Source: Paenibacillus sp. Root52 (GTDB lineage: Bacteria > Bacillota > Bacilli > Paenibacillales > Paenibacillaceae). Taken from it: a stretch of 64,000 nucleotides of DNA. Where the stretch lies: positions 3,338 through 67,337 of the forward strand of contig NZ_LMFO01000034.1 in the NCBI RefSeq assembly GCF_001426865.1, in the 5' to 3' direction. The notes under the pieces are model-generated. The model did not search any database. It saw only the letters and a list, made by a program, of their open reading frames with translations, and had not been told where the DNA came from. A program made the position numbers and the translations under genes. Within the stretch, counting starts at the first letter, position 1, and every line of letters begins with the position of its first letter. Below are positions 7,269-15,782 of the stretch, piece after piece.

Positions 7269-8939
7269 ATGAATAATCAAACTATTCTACGGAGGGTCGG
7301 CGTGATTCTGGCCCTCTTTCTGTTGACGGTAAGCATTGGCGTACCCCTGCTTTTTATTTTCTGGCAAAGTATATATCCAGATGGCCAGTGGGACTGGACG
7401 GCTCCTATTCGTACGATCACAGGGCATCATTTGTCTGGGGTGTTGCTTAACTCGGTTTGGCTCGGTATCTGTGTAGTTATGGTAACAACACTGCTCGCCT
7501 TGCCGCTCGCCTGGATGATGTCTAAGACTCGAATGGGTCAGCATCGCTGGGTGGACGTAATCTTGATGATTCCGTTTATGACTCCACCATACATCGGTTC
7601 GATGGGCTGGATACTATTCATGCAAAAAGGGGGCTACCTCCAGCAATGGATTCCCTCGGCTTCGAAATGGAGTGAGCTGTTCTTCAGTTTCTGGGGAATG
7701 GTGCTCATTATGAGCCTGCATCTATTTCCGTTTCTATACTTGCTGCTTCGGGATGCATTAATTCGCATCGGCGGCAATCTAGAAGAAGCGGGAGCAGTAC
7801 ACGGTGCGCCTGCGGGATATCGATTCCGCCGTATTATTCTTCCATTGTTACTGTCTTCCTACGGAATGGGCATCATGCTGGTATTCGTTAAAACCATTGC
7901 GGAATTCGGAACGCCTGCCACCTTCGGCAGAAAGATTGGCTATTACGTTATGACTTCAGAGATTCATAAGTATATCTCCAGTTGGCCGATTGATTTTGGT
8001 AAGGCAACTTCACTCGCTTCCATCTTGTTGTCGGTCTGTCTCGTCATGTGGTACATGCAGTCTACGATGTCTCGCAAGTTCACTTACCGCTTAATAGGAG
8101 GGAAGGGACAACGTTCCAAACGTTATTCTCTCCGAGGCTGGACTGGGGTGCTCTGTGGTTCGTACCTTGCCCTGCTCTTGATTCTTTCTGTGGGTATTCC
8201 GTATTTCTCCATTATTGCGGCTTCAACGATGAAGTTACGCGGAGCCGGATTGGCTTGGGATAACCTAACGCTGGAGCATTACCGTGATCTTTTGTCGTGG
8301 GGCTCTGTTAGTTTGAAGGCAATCGGAAATAGCTTAGGGTTGTCACTCGCTGCTTCAACGGTGGCGGTGTTCATTGGTACGGGGCTTGCGCTAACCATCG
8401 GAAAATCATCTTCATGGATGCAGCGTATCATCGATTTGTTCAGCCTACTGCCGAACACTGTGCCGGGGATCGTCATGGTTGTGGGACTGATTTTGTTCTG
8501 GAATTCACCTTGGATGCCATTCACGCTCTATAACACCTATGGCATGGTTGTTCTGACCTATGTTGTGCTGTTCCTTCCTTACACAGTGCAATATGTAAAA
8601 TCAAGCTTTACCCAAATTGACGGATCGTTATTTCAGGCAGGTCAAGTATTTGGCGGCAAGCCGCTGTATATCCTACGGCGTATTCTTGTTCCCTTAATTA
8701 TCCCTGGCATGCTTGCTGGGTGGATGATGACCTTTACGATTGCGACAAGAGAACTGGTCGCCTCGTTGTTAATTCTTCCGCCGTCGATGCAGACGTCGGC
8801 GACGTATATTTTTGCCCAGTTTGAACAGGGTCAGGTTTCATTGGGTATGGCGATGGCAGTTGTTACTGTAGGTATGACGGTATTTATGCTGCTTGGGATC
8901 GAAATTCTGAATTCGAAGAGAAAGTGGAATGCATCATGA
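7269..8939 (+). CDS. ABC importer permease, two fused membrane domains
   Basis: 556 residues with about 12 membrane helices in two tandem permease halves. Each half has an EAA loop (EEAGAVHGAPAGYRFRRIILP; FQAGQVFGGKPLYILRRILVP) that docks the ATPase, as in FbpB/ThiP/PhnU-type fused permeases. The longest open frame starts at 7218 inside the binding-protein gene; ATG 7269 directly follows that gene's stop. A GTG at 7302 has a much better ribosome site (GGAGGG, 5 nt spacing) but would remove the positively charged N-terminus. I favour 7269 with moderate certainty. Confidence 0.9.
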   Translation: MNNQTILRRVGVILALFLLTVSIGVPLLFIFWQSIYPDGQWDWTAPIRTITGHHLSGVLLNSVWLGICVVMVTTLLALPLAWMMSKTRMGQHRWVDVILMIPFMTPPYIGSMGWILFMQKGGYLQQWIPSASKWSELFFSFWGMVLIMSLHLFPFLYLLLRDALIRIGGNLEEAGAVHGAPAGYRFRRIILPLLLSSYGMGIMLVFVKTIAEFGTPATFGRKIGYYVMTSEIHKYISSWPIDFGKATSLASILLSVCLVMWYMQSTMSRKFTYRLIGGKGQRSKRYSLRGWTGVLCGSYLALLLILSVGIPYFSIIAASTMKLRGAGLAWDNLTLEHYRDLLSWGSVSLKAIGNSLGLSLAASTVAVFIGTGLALTIGKSSSWMQRIIDLFSLLPNTVPGIVMVVGLILFWNSPWMPFTLYNTYGMVVLTYVVLFLPYTVQYVKSSFTQIDGSLFQAGQVFGGKPLYILRRILVPLIIPGMLAGWMMTFTIATRELVASLLILPPSMQTSATYIFAQFEQGQVSLGMAMAVVTVGMTVFMLLGIEILNSKRKWNAS

Positions 8940-10597
8940 TCAAACTGAAAGTATGGGGCGGTGCAGGGGAACATGGCCGCTCTGCGTATCTCCTTAGCGG
9001 GAGTACACAACGTCTATTACTGGATTGTGGCGTCAAAAAAGGTGGAGCAGGGGAGTACCCTCTCCTAGATCAAGAGATTGTACCACAGTTGAATGCCGTG
9101 TTATTGTCTCATGCACATGAGGATCATTCCGTAGCCATCCCTCTGCTGTATAATCTAGGTTACCAGGGTGAAGTGTGGACGACACGAGAGACTCGGGAGC
9201 AGTTGGACACGTACTTCAAGGCATGGCGAAGTAATACGGAGCGTGCAGGGTATGCTGTACCCTATGAAGAGAGTGACGTGCAGTCTATTCGTTATCGCTA
9301 TTTGGAACATGAGGCAGCGTGCGGAGTTTGGTTTGAGCTTATCCCTGGCGTGTGGGCGATCTGGGGGCGTACGGGTCATCTCGCGGGCTCGGTGTGGTTT
9401 GCCATTGAGATGGAGGATCAGCGCATATTTTACTCCGGCGACTACACCTCTGAATCCATGCTGCTACAGGAAGATGATCCTTTAGAGACTTTACGTGGGG
9501 CAAGCGGACTGTATAGCACGCAGAGGAGTAAACCGAAGCGCAGTCGGGTAGATCATACGGCGTTAAGGAGCAACATCGCTGTGGGCCAGGAAGTCGAGTT
9601 TGCAGGTGGTCAAAGGGTCAATGTGTCCACAGCTGCGTCGTTTGGTGAACTGGAGCAGCCTGTGGTCTCTTCGCTTGCTTATGGCTCGGTAGCAATGGAC
9701 GATAAGCAGTCCATGAACTGGCGATCAGCTCCAGCACCTAAGGCAGCGGAGGCAATAGCTCCTAGTGAGAGCAGAACACTGCCGGTACAGTCTATGGAAC
9801 CGTTGGGGGAGATGCTGGATCTCGCTATCATGGATGCTGCATACGGTACAGACCGAGATACGCAGGTAGATAAGTTACAACAGTTAGACCATGCGATTCG
9901 CGAGACAATTGCGCGTGGCGGGAAAGTGTTGTTGCCTATGCCTGTGGTAGGACGTGGCCAGGAGATCATGTTATGGGCAGAGCAGCAGTATCCTGGCATT
10001 CCTCTATTCGTCGAACAGGGGTTAATGAAGGGAATGAAGCAGCTTCTGCATTCACCGTACTGGCTGAGAGAGAATGAAGTATCGAACAAGAGATCTCTGA
10101 CCGAAGCGATTACGGAATGCTTGAATGGATCCAGATGGCAGACACCTGTGACGCAAGAGGAGCGGGAGCAATGGTTGAAGCAGCATACGGCCTCGCTATG
10201 GTTTATTCCGGATGGGATGATGCAGTCTGCTCTTGCCCGCTGGTATTATAGCCAGCTAGCCGAAGATCAGAACAGTATGGTGCTGCTTACTGGTCATGTA
10301 TCGGAGGGCACCTACGCAGATCAACTATCGCAGACCCCTGAAGAGCATGGGAAATGTGAAGTACGGAAGGTTCGTTACAAGGTTCATCAAGGGTGGCTGG
10401 ATGTGGAAAGAATGATCCGTAGACTTCCTGCACGACACACGATCCTTGTGCACACCAATCGCGAAGAGACGGATAAACTTCGGGATCATCTTCTGAGCGA
10501 AGATACGCTCAGTGAAGCTAGGTTAAGTGAAGCTAAAGGAACTATGCCTGATCAGATGATTCATTCTTTATCACCTGGAGATGAGCTTGTGGTGTGA
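8936..10597 (+). CDS. Metallo-beta-lactamase fold, beta-CASP-like hydrolase
   Basis: About 553 residues. HxHxDH metal motif in LLSHAHEDHS near residue 62, later metal ligands in GRTGHLAGS and FYSGDYT. The C-terminal half has beta-CASP landmarks: GKVLLPMPVVGRGQE, LLTGHVSEGT (compare the GYQAEGT region), KVHQGWLDVERMIRRLP and ILVHTN. This suggests an RNase J/CPSF-like phosphodiesterase fold. A poorly conserved, Ser/Ala-rich insertion occupies roughly residues 190-290. It overlaps the permease stop by ATGA, so it belongs to the importer operon. An alternative start is ATG 8924. A nuclease encoded with an importer is odd; it may process the imported phospho-compound instead. Confidence 0.75.
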   Translation: MIKLKVWGGAGEHGRSAYLLSGSTQRLLLDCGVKKGGAGEYPLLDQEIVPQLNAVLLSHAHEDHSVAIPLLYNLGYQGEVWTTRETREQLDTYFKAWRSNTERAGYAVPYEESDVQSIRYRYLEHEAACGVWFELIPGVWAIWGRTGHLAGSVWFAIEMEDQRIFYSGDYTSESMLLQEDDPLETLRGASGLYSTQRSKPKRSRVDHTALRSNIAVGQEVEFAGGQRVNVSTAASFGELEQPVVSSLAYGSVAMDDKQSMNWRSAPAPKAAEAIAPSESRTLPVQSMEPLGEMLDLAIMDAAYGTDRDTQVDKLQQLDHAIRETIARGGKVLLPMPVVGRGQEIMLWAEQQYPGIPLFVEQGLMKGMKQLLHSPYWLRENEVSNKRSLTEAITECLNGSRWQTPVTQEEREQWLKQHTASLWFIPDGMMQSALARWYYSQLAEDQNSMVLLTGHVSEGTYADQLSQTPEEHGKCEVRKVRYKVHQGWLDVERMIRRLPARHTILVHTNREETDKLRDHLLSEDTLSEARLSEAKGTMPDQMIHSLSPGDELVV

Positions 10598-10654
10598 TTG
10601 GCGAGTGCGAATTAGATAGGCAGTGAGAGATTATTGTAAATGAGTGAGAATAAC

Positions 10655-10688
10655 GAGAACGCCCTTACCTGGGCGTTCTTTCTTTTTA
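10655..10688 (+). terminator. Terminator of the importer operon
   Basis: Stem GAACGCCC (10657-10664) with GGGCGTTC (10671-10678), 6-nt loop, then TTTCTTTTT. It is 60 nt after the hydrolase stop. Confidence 0.9.
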
Positions 10689-10779
10689 CATCATGAAAAT
10701 AAGAAAAAACACGATGACAAGTGTTGCTTATCATCGTGTCTGCAAATGATTCAACCATGAATTATCAATTCTTTTTCAA

Positions 10780-11340
10780 CTATGGTGCACGTTGAATGGG
10801 GTGCTCTAGTTCAGAATGACCCATTAAGCTCTCGGATGCTTCGCCATCCACTAACACATCAATACTGTTCACTTCATCGAATTGAAACATCGTTTGGGTC
10901 AGTGCATCAAGTGCAAGCAGTTCTCCACTGGATCCCAGATTGGCTTCCTCTGGGATATGAACATCTAACGTAAGTGCCCCATCCTCAAACGTTGTGGAGA
11001 GTAGCTCCACCTGATCCCATAATGAAATGAGGTTAGCATCGGAGCTGTTTTGTAATGCTTCGAATGTCTTTTGATACTTCTCTGTTTCTTCCTTGAAATC
11101 AATTGTCTGCTCTTGTTGCTCCAGCTCCAGTAATTCTGCATCTGCGTAATAGACCTCCACAGCTTGTGAGGTTCTTGTCTCTGGTTCTACCGTAGTTTCC
11201 GCTGGGCTCGGGGATTGTCCCTGTCCTTGAACACTGCTCGGTTCATTCGATCCGGATTCAGTGACTGGCTTCTGAGCGCAACCAATTCCAATAATCATTA
11301 AGATGGACAAGATGAGTGCGCATCCTAGCTTAGCTTTCAA
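10780..11340 (-). CDS. GerMN-domain lipoprotein
   Basis: 186 residues from TTG 11340, which has GAAGGGA 9 nt upstream. Lipoprotein signal with lipobox IIGIGC followed by AQK, a Pro/Ser/Thr/Glu linker, and a C-terminal GerMN-like domain (AVEVYYADAELLELEQQ; LLALDALTQTMFQFDEVNSIDVLVDG). GerMN domains occur in GerM and other exported proteins linked to peptidoglycan remodelling and sporulation. It directly follows the amidase gene (stop at 11375), which supports a shared cell-wall role. A longer reading from 11409 would overlap the amidase and lacks a ribosome site. Confidence 0.75.
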   Translation of the reverse strand: MKAKLGCALILSILMIIGIGCAQKPVTESGSNEPSSVQGQGQSPSPAETTVEPETRTSQAVEVYYADAELLELEQQEQTIDFKEETEKYQKTFEALQNSSDANLISLWDQVELLSTTFEDGALTLDVHIPEEANLGSSGELLALDALTQTMFQFDEVNSIDVLVDGEASESLMGHSELEHPIQRAP

Positions 11341-11374
11341 TAGAGCACATCCCTTCGAAGTGATATTCATTAAT

Positions 11375-12787
11375 TTAGAGCCCGAGGTATTCCTTGATTC
11401 CATCCACAATCGCTTGAGCAGCCTTCATCTGCATATCCTCGGATAATAGAGCAACTTCTTCCTCGGCGTTACTGAGGAAGCCGAGTTCTAACAGCACCGC
11501 AGGCATCTTAGTGTTTCGAATGACTTCTAGATTCCCATTTTTCACACCACGATCTTTAAGTCCCATGGCTTGAATCAAATGTTTATGGATAACGTTCGCC
11601 AAATCCTTGCTACTGCTGCGTTGATAATAAAATGTCTCTGTTCCTGATACTTTGGGAGCGGACTCTACACTATTGCCATGGATGGATACAAACACATCTG
11701 CATTCAGATCATTGGCAAGTTTGACACGTTCAGGGCGTGTGGGATACACATCCGTAACACGTGTCATAACCAGTTGAATGTTTTCCTCTTGTAGAAGAAG
11801 TGCTTGTACTTTCAACCCTACAGCGAGGGTGAAATCCTTCTCAGGTTTGTTCGTGATGCTTATTGTTCCTGGATCACTTCCGCCATGCCCTGGATCAATG
11901 ACGACCACTTTGCGACCTGGTTCACCTACTGGCGTGACAATTACGGGGATGACGTTCTCTCCGGAAACGTTCAGATCCACTATGAGTTTACCAGCGACTT
12001 GCTCCTGGCTGAACTGAACACTTTTCACTTGATTCAATTCAACGACAATCCGGACTTGACCTGGATCTTTTTTGAACAGTGAATATCTTACATCGGTCAC
12101 ATTCGGGAATCCACTCACATCTAACTTTCCATTCATCCCCTGATCCAGAGGTTGAGCCATATCGCCAAATACGGTTCCAGGCAAGTCAACAACCAGCCGG
12201 TCGGGGTTCTTCAATGTGGTAATAATCGGTTGCACATCTTGATCCATAGATACCACGAGTTGGTTGTTTGTAAACAGGATATCTGTCACTTGGGCTAGGG
12301 TAGAGCTATCATCTTGCCCAGGATTTGTGTTAGGTTCTTGGGCAGGGGTCTTGATGGTATTGACTAAGTATACGATTTTCTCTTGGTTGTTCCACTTCAC
12401 CGTTAATCCCATCTGTTCACTGACAAATCGAATCGGTACCACGACTGTATTGTTAATGATCTGCGGGGCGGTATTTAAACTTACTTCCTTGTCACCCACC
12501 ATAGCTTGCTTCTGATTAACGGTTAAAGCGAGTATTTGGTTATCTTGTTGAATCTTCACTTGGCTTGCTTTCTGATTCCAGTCGACCTGGAATTTAAGAT
12601 TTTCGGCAACGACCCGGATGGGAATCATCACGTTTTTATTGACGATTGTGACTTGAACATCATTAGGTAGATTTAATTGCTCACCATCCAAAAAAATCTT
12701 TGACGTGTTCGCTGCAGCATGCCCGGGACTTGGGAGTAAGAACAGCACGAACAGACTCATCCATAAGAGTAGCAAGGTCTTCTTCAT
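11375..12787 (-). CDS. N-acetylmuramoyl-L-alanine amidase, AMIN plus amidase_3
   Basis: 470 residues. Signal peptide (1-25, PGHAAA), two copper-amine-oxidase N-terminal-like repeats (about 30-142; VMIPIRVVAENL, VVVPIRFVSEQM), AMIN domain (about 165-275), and amidase_3 catalytic domain from residue 294. Zn ligands are visible: H301 in DPGHGGSD, Glu in PEKDFT (about 316) and His in SIHGNS; the catalytic Glu is in LLELGFLSN. It cleaves the amide bond between muramic acid and the stem peptide outside the membrane. Transcribed with the secreted protein upstream and the GerMN lipoprotein downstream. Confidence 0.93.
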   Translation of the reverse strand: MKKTLLLLWMSLFVLFLLPSPGHAAANTSKIFLDGEQLNLPNDVQVTIVNKNVMIPIRVVAENLKFQVDWNQKASQVKIQQDNQILALTVNQKQAMVGDKEVSLNTAPQIINNTVVVPIRFVSEQMGLTVKWNNQEKIVYLVNTIKTPAQEPNTNPGQDDSSTLAQVTDILFTNNQLVVSMDQDVQPIITTLKNPDRLVVDLPGTVFGDMAQPLDQGMNGKLDVSGFPNVTDVRYSLFKKDPGQVRIVVELNQVKSVQFSQEQVAGKLIVDLNVSGENVIPVIVTPVGEPGRKVVVIDPGHGGSDPGTISITNKPEKDFTLAVGLKVQALLLQEENIQLVMTRVTDVYPTRPERVKLANDLNADVFVSIHGNSVESAPKVSGTETFYYQRSSSKDLANVIHKHLIQAMGLKDRGVKNGNLEVIRNTKMPAVLLELGFLSNAEEEVALLSEDMQMKAAQAIVDGIKEYLGL

Positions 12788-12799
12788 TACACACCTCTA

Positions 12800-13624
12800 T
12801 TATTTAGATCTAAGAGCTTGATTAAGCTTGATCCATTCTTGGAATTCTTGTCGTTTCATTTTCTTCACGGGTTTTACCTTGTTACTAGCTAACGTGTATC
12901 TGTACAAAATAAATTGGTCTGATGGATATTCACTGATGTAATCTAGCCATGTGCCTTCCTTTTGCCACAAGATCAGTGAGGTCGTGATGTAGTTCGTTGT
13001 CCTTGGCAGCCTCATCAGGCGGTCTTGTTGTGCATCGTAGATGGATATGGTGCTTTTGGAGGTATCCCCGTAAGAGAAGGCGATATGATCCTCGGAAGGT
13101 GCCCATGCATAAGCGGTGATGGTTTCTACGTTTTTCTGACCAGCCTGGTGTAATCGATCCTGAAGATTCCGCCATTCGCCCGTTTCAAGGTTCAGGAGAA
13201 TCAATGAACTTCCTGCGCTACGTTCTGCTTGTATGGCAATCCATGCCTTCGAGTCGGAGGCAGTGACACTTGTAATCTGAAGCAGCTTGTCCTCCCAGTC
13301 GCTAGTTTGCATTGTAAACTGCTGTTTCCCTTGGGTGACGACAATGGATTGAATGACATGTTGCTCAAAAGCTGGAACGCCTTCCCGCTTAGTAGAAGTT
13401 GTGGTTAAGGTAACGTTCCCGCCCTTCCAATGGAGGGGGTTGCTGCTGCTTTTTTGGAACGTATGGTTACTGGCATACATAGATGGAGCGGTCGTAGCGC
13501 TTAGAACGGAGTTGGATGTCACAGACTCGGATAGGTTCTGTTTAGCCACCACCATAGAAGGTACTGTAGTCGTCAATCCTGCTAAGAGCACGCCGATCAA
13601 TAGCCAGCCAGTTACATTTTGCAT
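12800..13624 (-). CDS. Secreted protein of unknown function, beta-propeller-like
   Basis: 274 residues. N-terminal signal segment (VTGWLLIGVLLAGLTTTV) followed by a Ser/Thr-rich stretch and repeated strand patterns such as WIAIQAERSAGSSLILLNLETGEW, YAWAPSEDHIAFSYGD and STISIYDAQQDRLMRLP. These resemble WD40/TolB-like blades (uWAPDGxxIAFS). Ribosome site AAGGAG before the ATG. It lies 12 nt upstream of the amidase gene and probably shares its transcript. Function not recognised. Confidence 0.6.
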   Translation of the reverse strand: MQNVTGWLLIGVLLAGLTTTVPSMVVAKQNLSESVTSNSVLSATTAPSMYASNHTFQKSSSNPLHWKGGNVTLTTTSTKREGVPAFEQHVIQSIVVTQGKQQFTMQTSDWEDKLLQITSVTASDSKAWIAIQAERSAGSSLILLNLETGEWRNLQDRLHQAGQKNVETITAYAWAPSEDHIAFSYGDTSKSTISIYDAQQDRLMRLPRTTNYITTSLILWQKEGTWLDYISEYPSDQFILYRYTLASNKVKPVKKMKRQEFQEWIKLNQALRSK

Positions 13625-13903
13625 CGCATCATCTCCTTTATTGCCTATGGATTGTTAACACGTAATTAGGATTCCATAATCTCCCTACACTATATAAACG
13701 GTAAAAATGTAAAAATGTTTCTATGTGGAATTGCTTCATGTGATCAATATTTAAAAGTTTGTTTATCATCAATGCATCCTTCAGTCAGTAAGATATATAT
13801 TTAATGGATCAAACAGACAAACAGATGTAGGATATGGACATACGGTCTAATTAATTTCATATTTTCATACGATGAATACTGGTTTATCGGGAGGGGAATG
13901 GAG

Positions 13904-15577
13904 ATGAGTGAGCAAGGGGAAAGGGTTCGGAGCATTCTGCAGTCTATGAGTTTACAGGAAAAGGTTGGGCAAATGTTATTGATTGGATTCCATGGCACGG
14001 AAGCTGCCGGAGACATTGAAGCGTTAATTCAGCAGTACCCGATCGGTGGCGTGATCTATTTTGCGCGTAACGTAGAATCGCCTGAGCAGGTACAGCAACT
14101 GTCAGAGGGATTACAGAGCATTGCTTCCGCAAGTAACCATACTCCACTCTGGATTTCCATTGATCAAGAGGGTGGCATGGTATCCAGGATTACAGAGGGG
14201 ATTGCGTTAATGCCCGGACAGATGGCGATTGCTGCTGCTGGTTTCCAGGATGACGCTTATCAAGCGGCATATATTAGCGGAATAGAGTTGAGATCTATGG
14301 GGATTAACATGAATTTTGCTCCCGTCCTGGACGTTAATAATAATGCGGCTAACCCTGTCATTGGCGTGCGCTCATTTGGTGAGAATGCTGATATCGTAGC
14401 AGATTACGGAGTTAGAGCTGTAGCGGGTTACCAAAATGCTGGAGTTGTAGCGACAGCTAAGCATTTCCCAGGTCACGGGGATACCGATACGGATTCCCAT
14501 CTTGATCTACCCATCATTCCTCATGACCGAGAGCGGATGAACCGAGTTGAGCTGGTTCCCTTTCGATCCGCTATAGCAGCAGGTGTAGATGCAGTTATGT
14601 CAGCACATATTTATTTTCCTGCACTCGAATCAGAGCGTCTACCTGTCACCTTATCACGATCCGTCCTTCACGGGTTGCTCCGCGAGGAATTTGGTTATGA
14701 GGGTATGATTGTAACAGACTGTATGGAGATGGATGCCATTGCTGTACACTATGGAACGGTTGAAGCAGCAGTGATGGCTGTAGAGGCTGGAGCAGATCTG
14801 GTACTCATTAGTCACACGCCGAGGTTACAGATAGAGGCATATGAGGCACTGATCTCTGCGGTACAACAGGGTCGAATTAGCGAAGCACGAATCAATGAGT
14901 CGGTGATGCGGCTATTGATGTATAAGAGTAAGCATGGTTTGTTAGACAGCAGAATGAATGCAGATAATCGAAGTGAGGATGTTAATCTGTCTCCCGTACA
15001 GCTCGATATGCCCGCCTTGGATGCTGGAACAGAGCGTAACAGCCTGCTACATCAGGCTGTAGCTCAGCGGATCAGTGAGAGGAGCATCACACTTGTGCGT
15101 GATCAGATTGGGATGTTACCCCTGAAAATGCAGCGTACATTGGTCATCACGGTTGCATCATCGGTGACCAGTGCTGTTGATGAACAATTAAGTGAAACAT
15201 CCACGCTAGGTGCTGTATTATCGCGTTATGGGCTGGAGGTTATTGATTTGTATGCCAATGTGGAGAATGTCTCTAATTCCTCTGCAAGTATGTTACAGGC
15301 TGCTAGAGAGCAAGAAGTGGAGCAAATTATCGTAGGCACCTACAATGCTGGAAGTCCTTCTGGCGAATCACAATGCAGATTAATTGAAGCGTTGCAGCAA
15401 ATTGGAAAACCACTAGCAGTCGTAGCGCTGCGCAGCCCATATGATCTGCTTGCTCTACCTAACGTGAAGGTCTACGTAGCAGCTTACGAGAGCCGGCCGC
15501 TCGCGATGAATAGTGTTGCTCAAGCGCTCCTAGGTCGAATTCCTTTTCAGGGGAAATCGCCTGTGTCGATCGAGTGA
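13904..15577 (+). CDS. Glycoside hydrolase family 3, beta-N-acetylhexosaminidase-like
   Basis: 557 residues. (beta/alpha)8 domain with SIDQEGG, NFAPVLDVN and the NagZ-type loop KHFPGHGDTDTDSH that carries the His-Asp acid/base dyad; the nucleophile Asp lies in VTDCMEMDAI. A C-terminal alpha/beta domain follows (TLVRDQIGMLPL onward), as in the longer Bacillus NagZ. No signal peptide, so it probably acts inside the cell on muropeptide-derived sugars, although some NagZ of this length are exported. ATG 13904 is preferred to 13898 because it leaves 7-8 nt after GGGAGGGG. Confidence 0.88.
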   Translation: MSEQGERVRSILQSMSLQEKVGQMLLIGFHGTEAAGDIEALIQQYPIGGVIYFARNVESPEQVQQLSEGLQSIASASNHTPLWISIDQEGGMVSRITEGIALMPGQMAIAAAGFQDDAYQAAYISGIELRSMGINMNFAPVLDVNNNAANPVIGVRSFGENADIVADYGVRAVAGYQNAGVVATAKHFPGHGDTDTDSHLDLPIIPHDRERMNRVELVPFRSAIAAGVDAVMSAHIYFPALESERLPVTLSRSVLHGLLREEFGYEGMIVTDCMEMDAIAVHYGTVEAAVMAVEAGADLVLISHTPRLQIEAYEALISAVQQGRISEARINESVMRLLMYKSKHGLLDSRMNADNRSEDVNLSPVQLDMPALDAGTERNSLLHQAVAQRISERSITLVRDQIGMLPLKMQRTLVITVASSVTSAVDEQLSETSTLGAVLSRYGLEVIDLYANVENVSNSSASMLQAAREQEVEQIIVGTYNAGSPSGESQCRLIEALQQIGKPLAVVALRSPYDLLALPNVKVYVAAYESRPLAMNSVAQALLGRIPFQGKSPVSIE

Positions 15578-15662
15578 AGTGAGATAAAAACGATGATGTA
15601 GCGTACTGATGTAGAGTGTAGAGTGTGCTATAGAGTGCGTGGTTATGGCTAGTGCACACAGC

Positions 15663-15742
15663 AAAAAGGACGAATCCATGAGAGTCATTTCCCTGCAACA
15701 TAGATCGGGAGATGGGTAATCAAGGAAACGTCCTTTTTTTGA
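15663..15742. terminator. Long stem-loop between convergent genes
   Basis: AAAAAGGACG (15663-15672) pairs with CGTCCTTTTT (15729-15738) across a 56-nt loop that has a small inner TCCC/GGGA pairing. It has a T run on each strand, so it can terminate the GH3 gene and the convergent beta-lactamase-like gene. Confidence 0.6.
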
Positions 15743-15782
15743 GGATATAGTAACTCTAGCTAATTAAAAATAAAGAACATCA

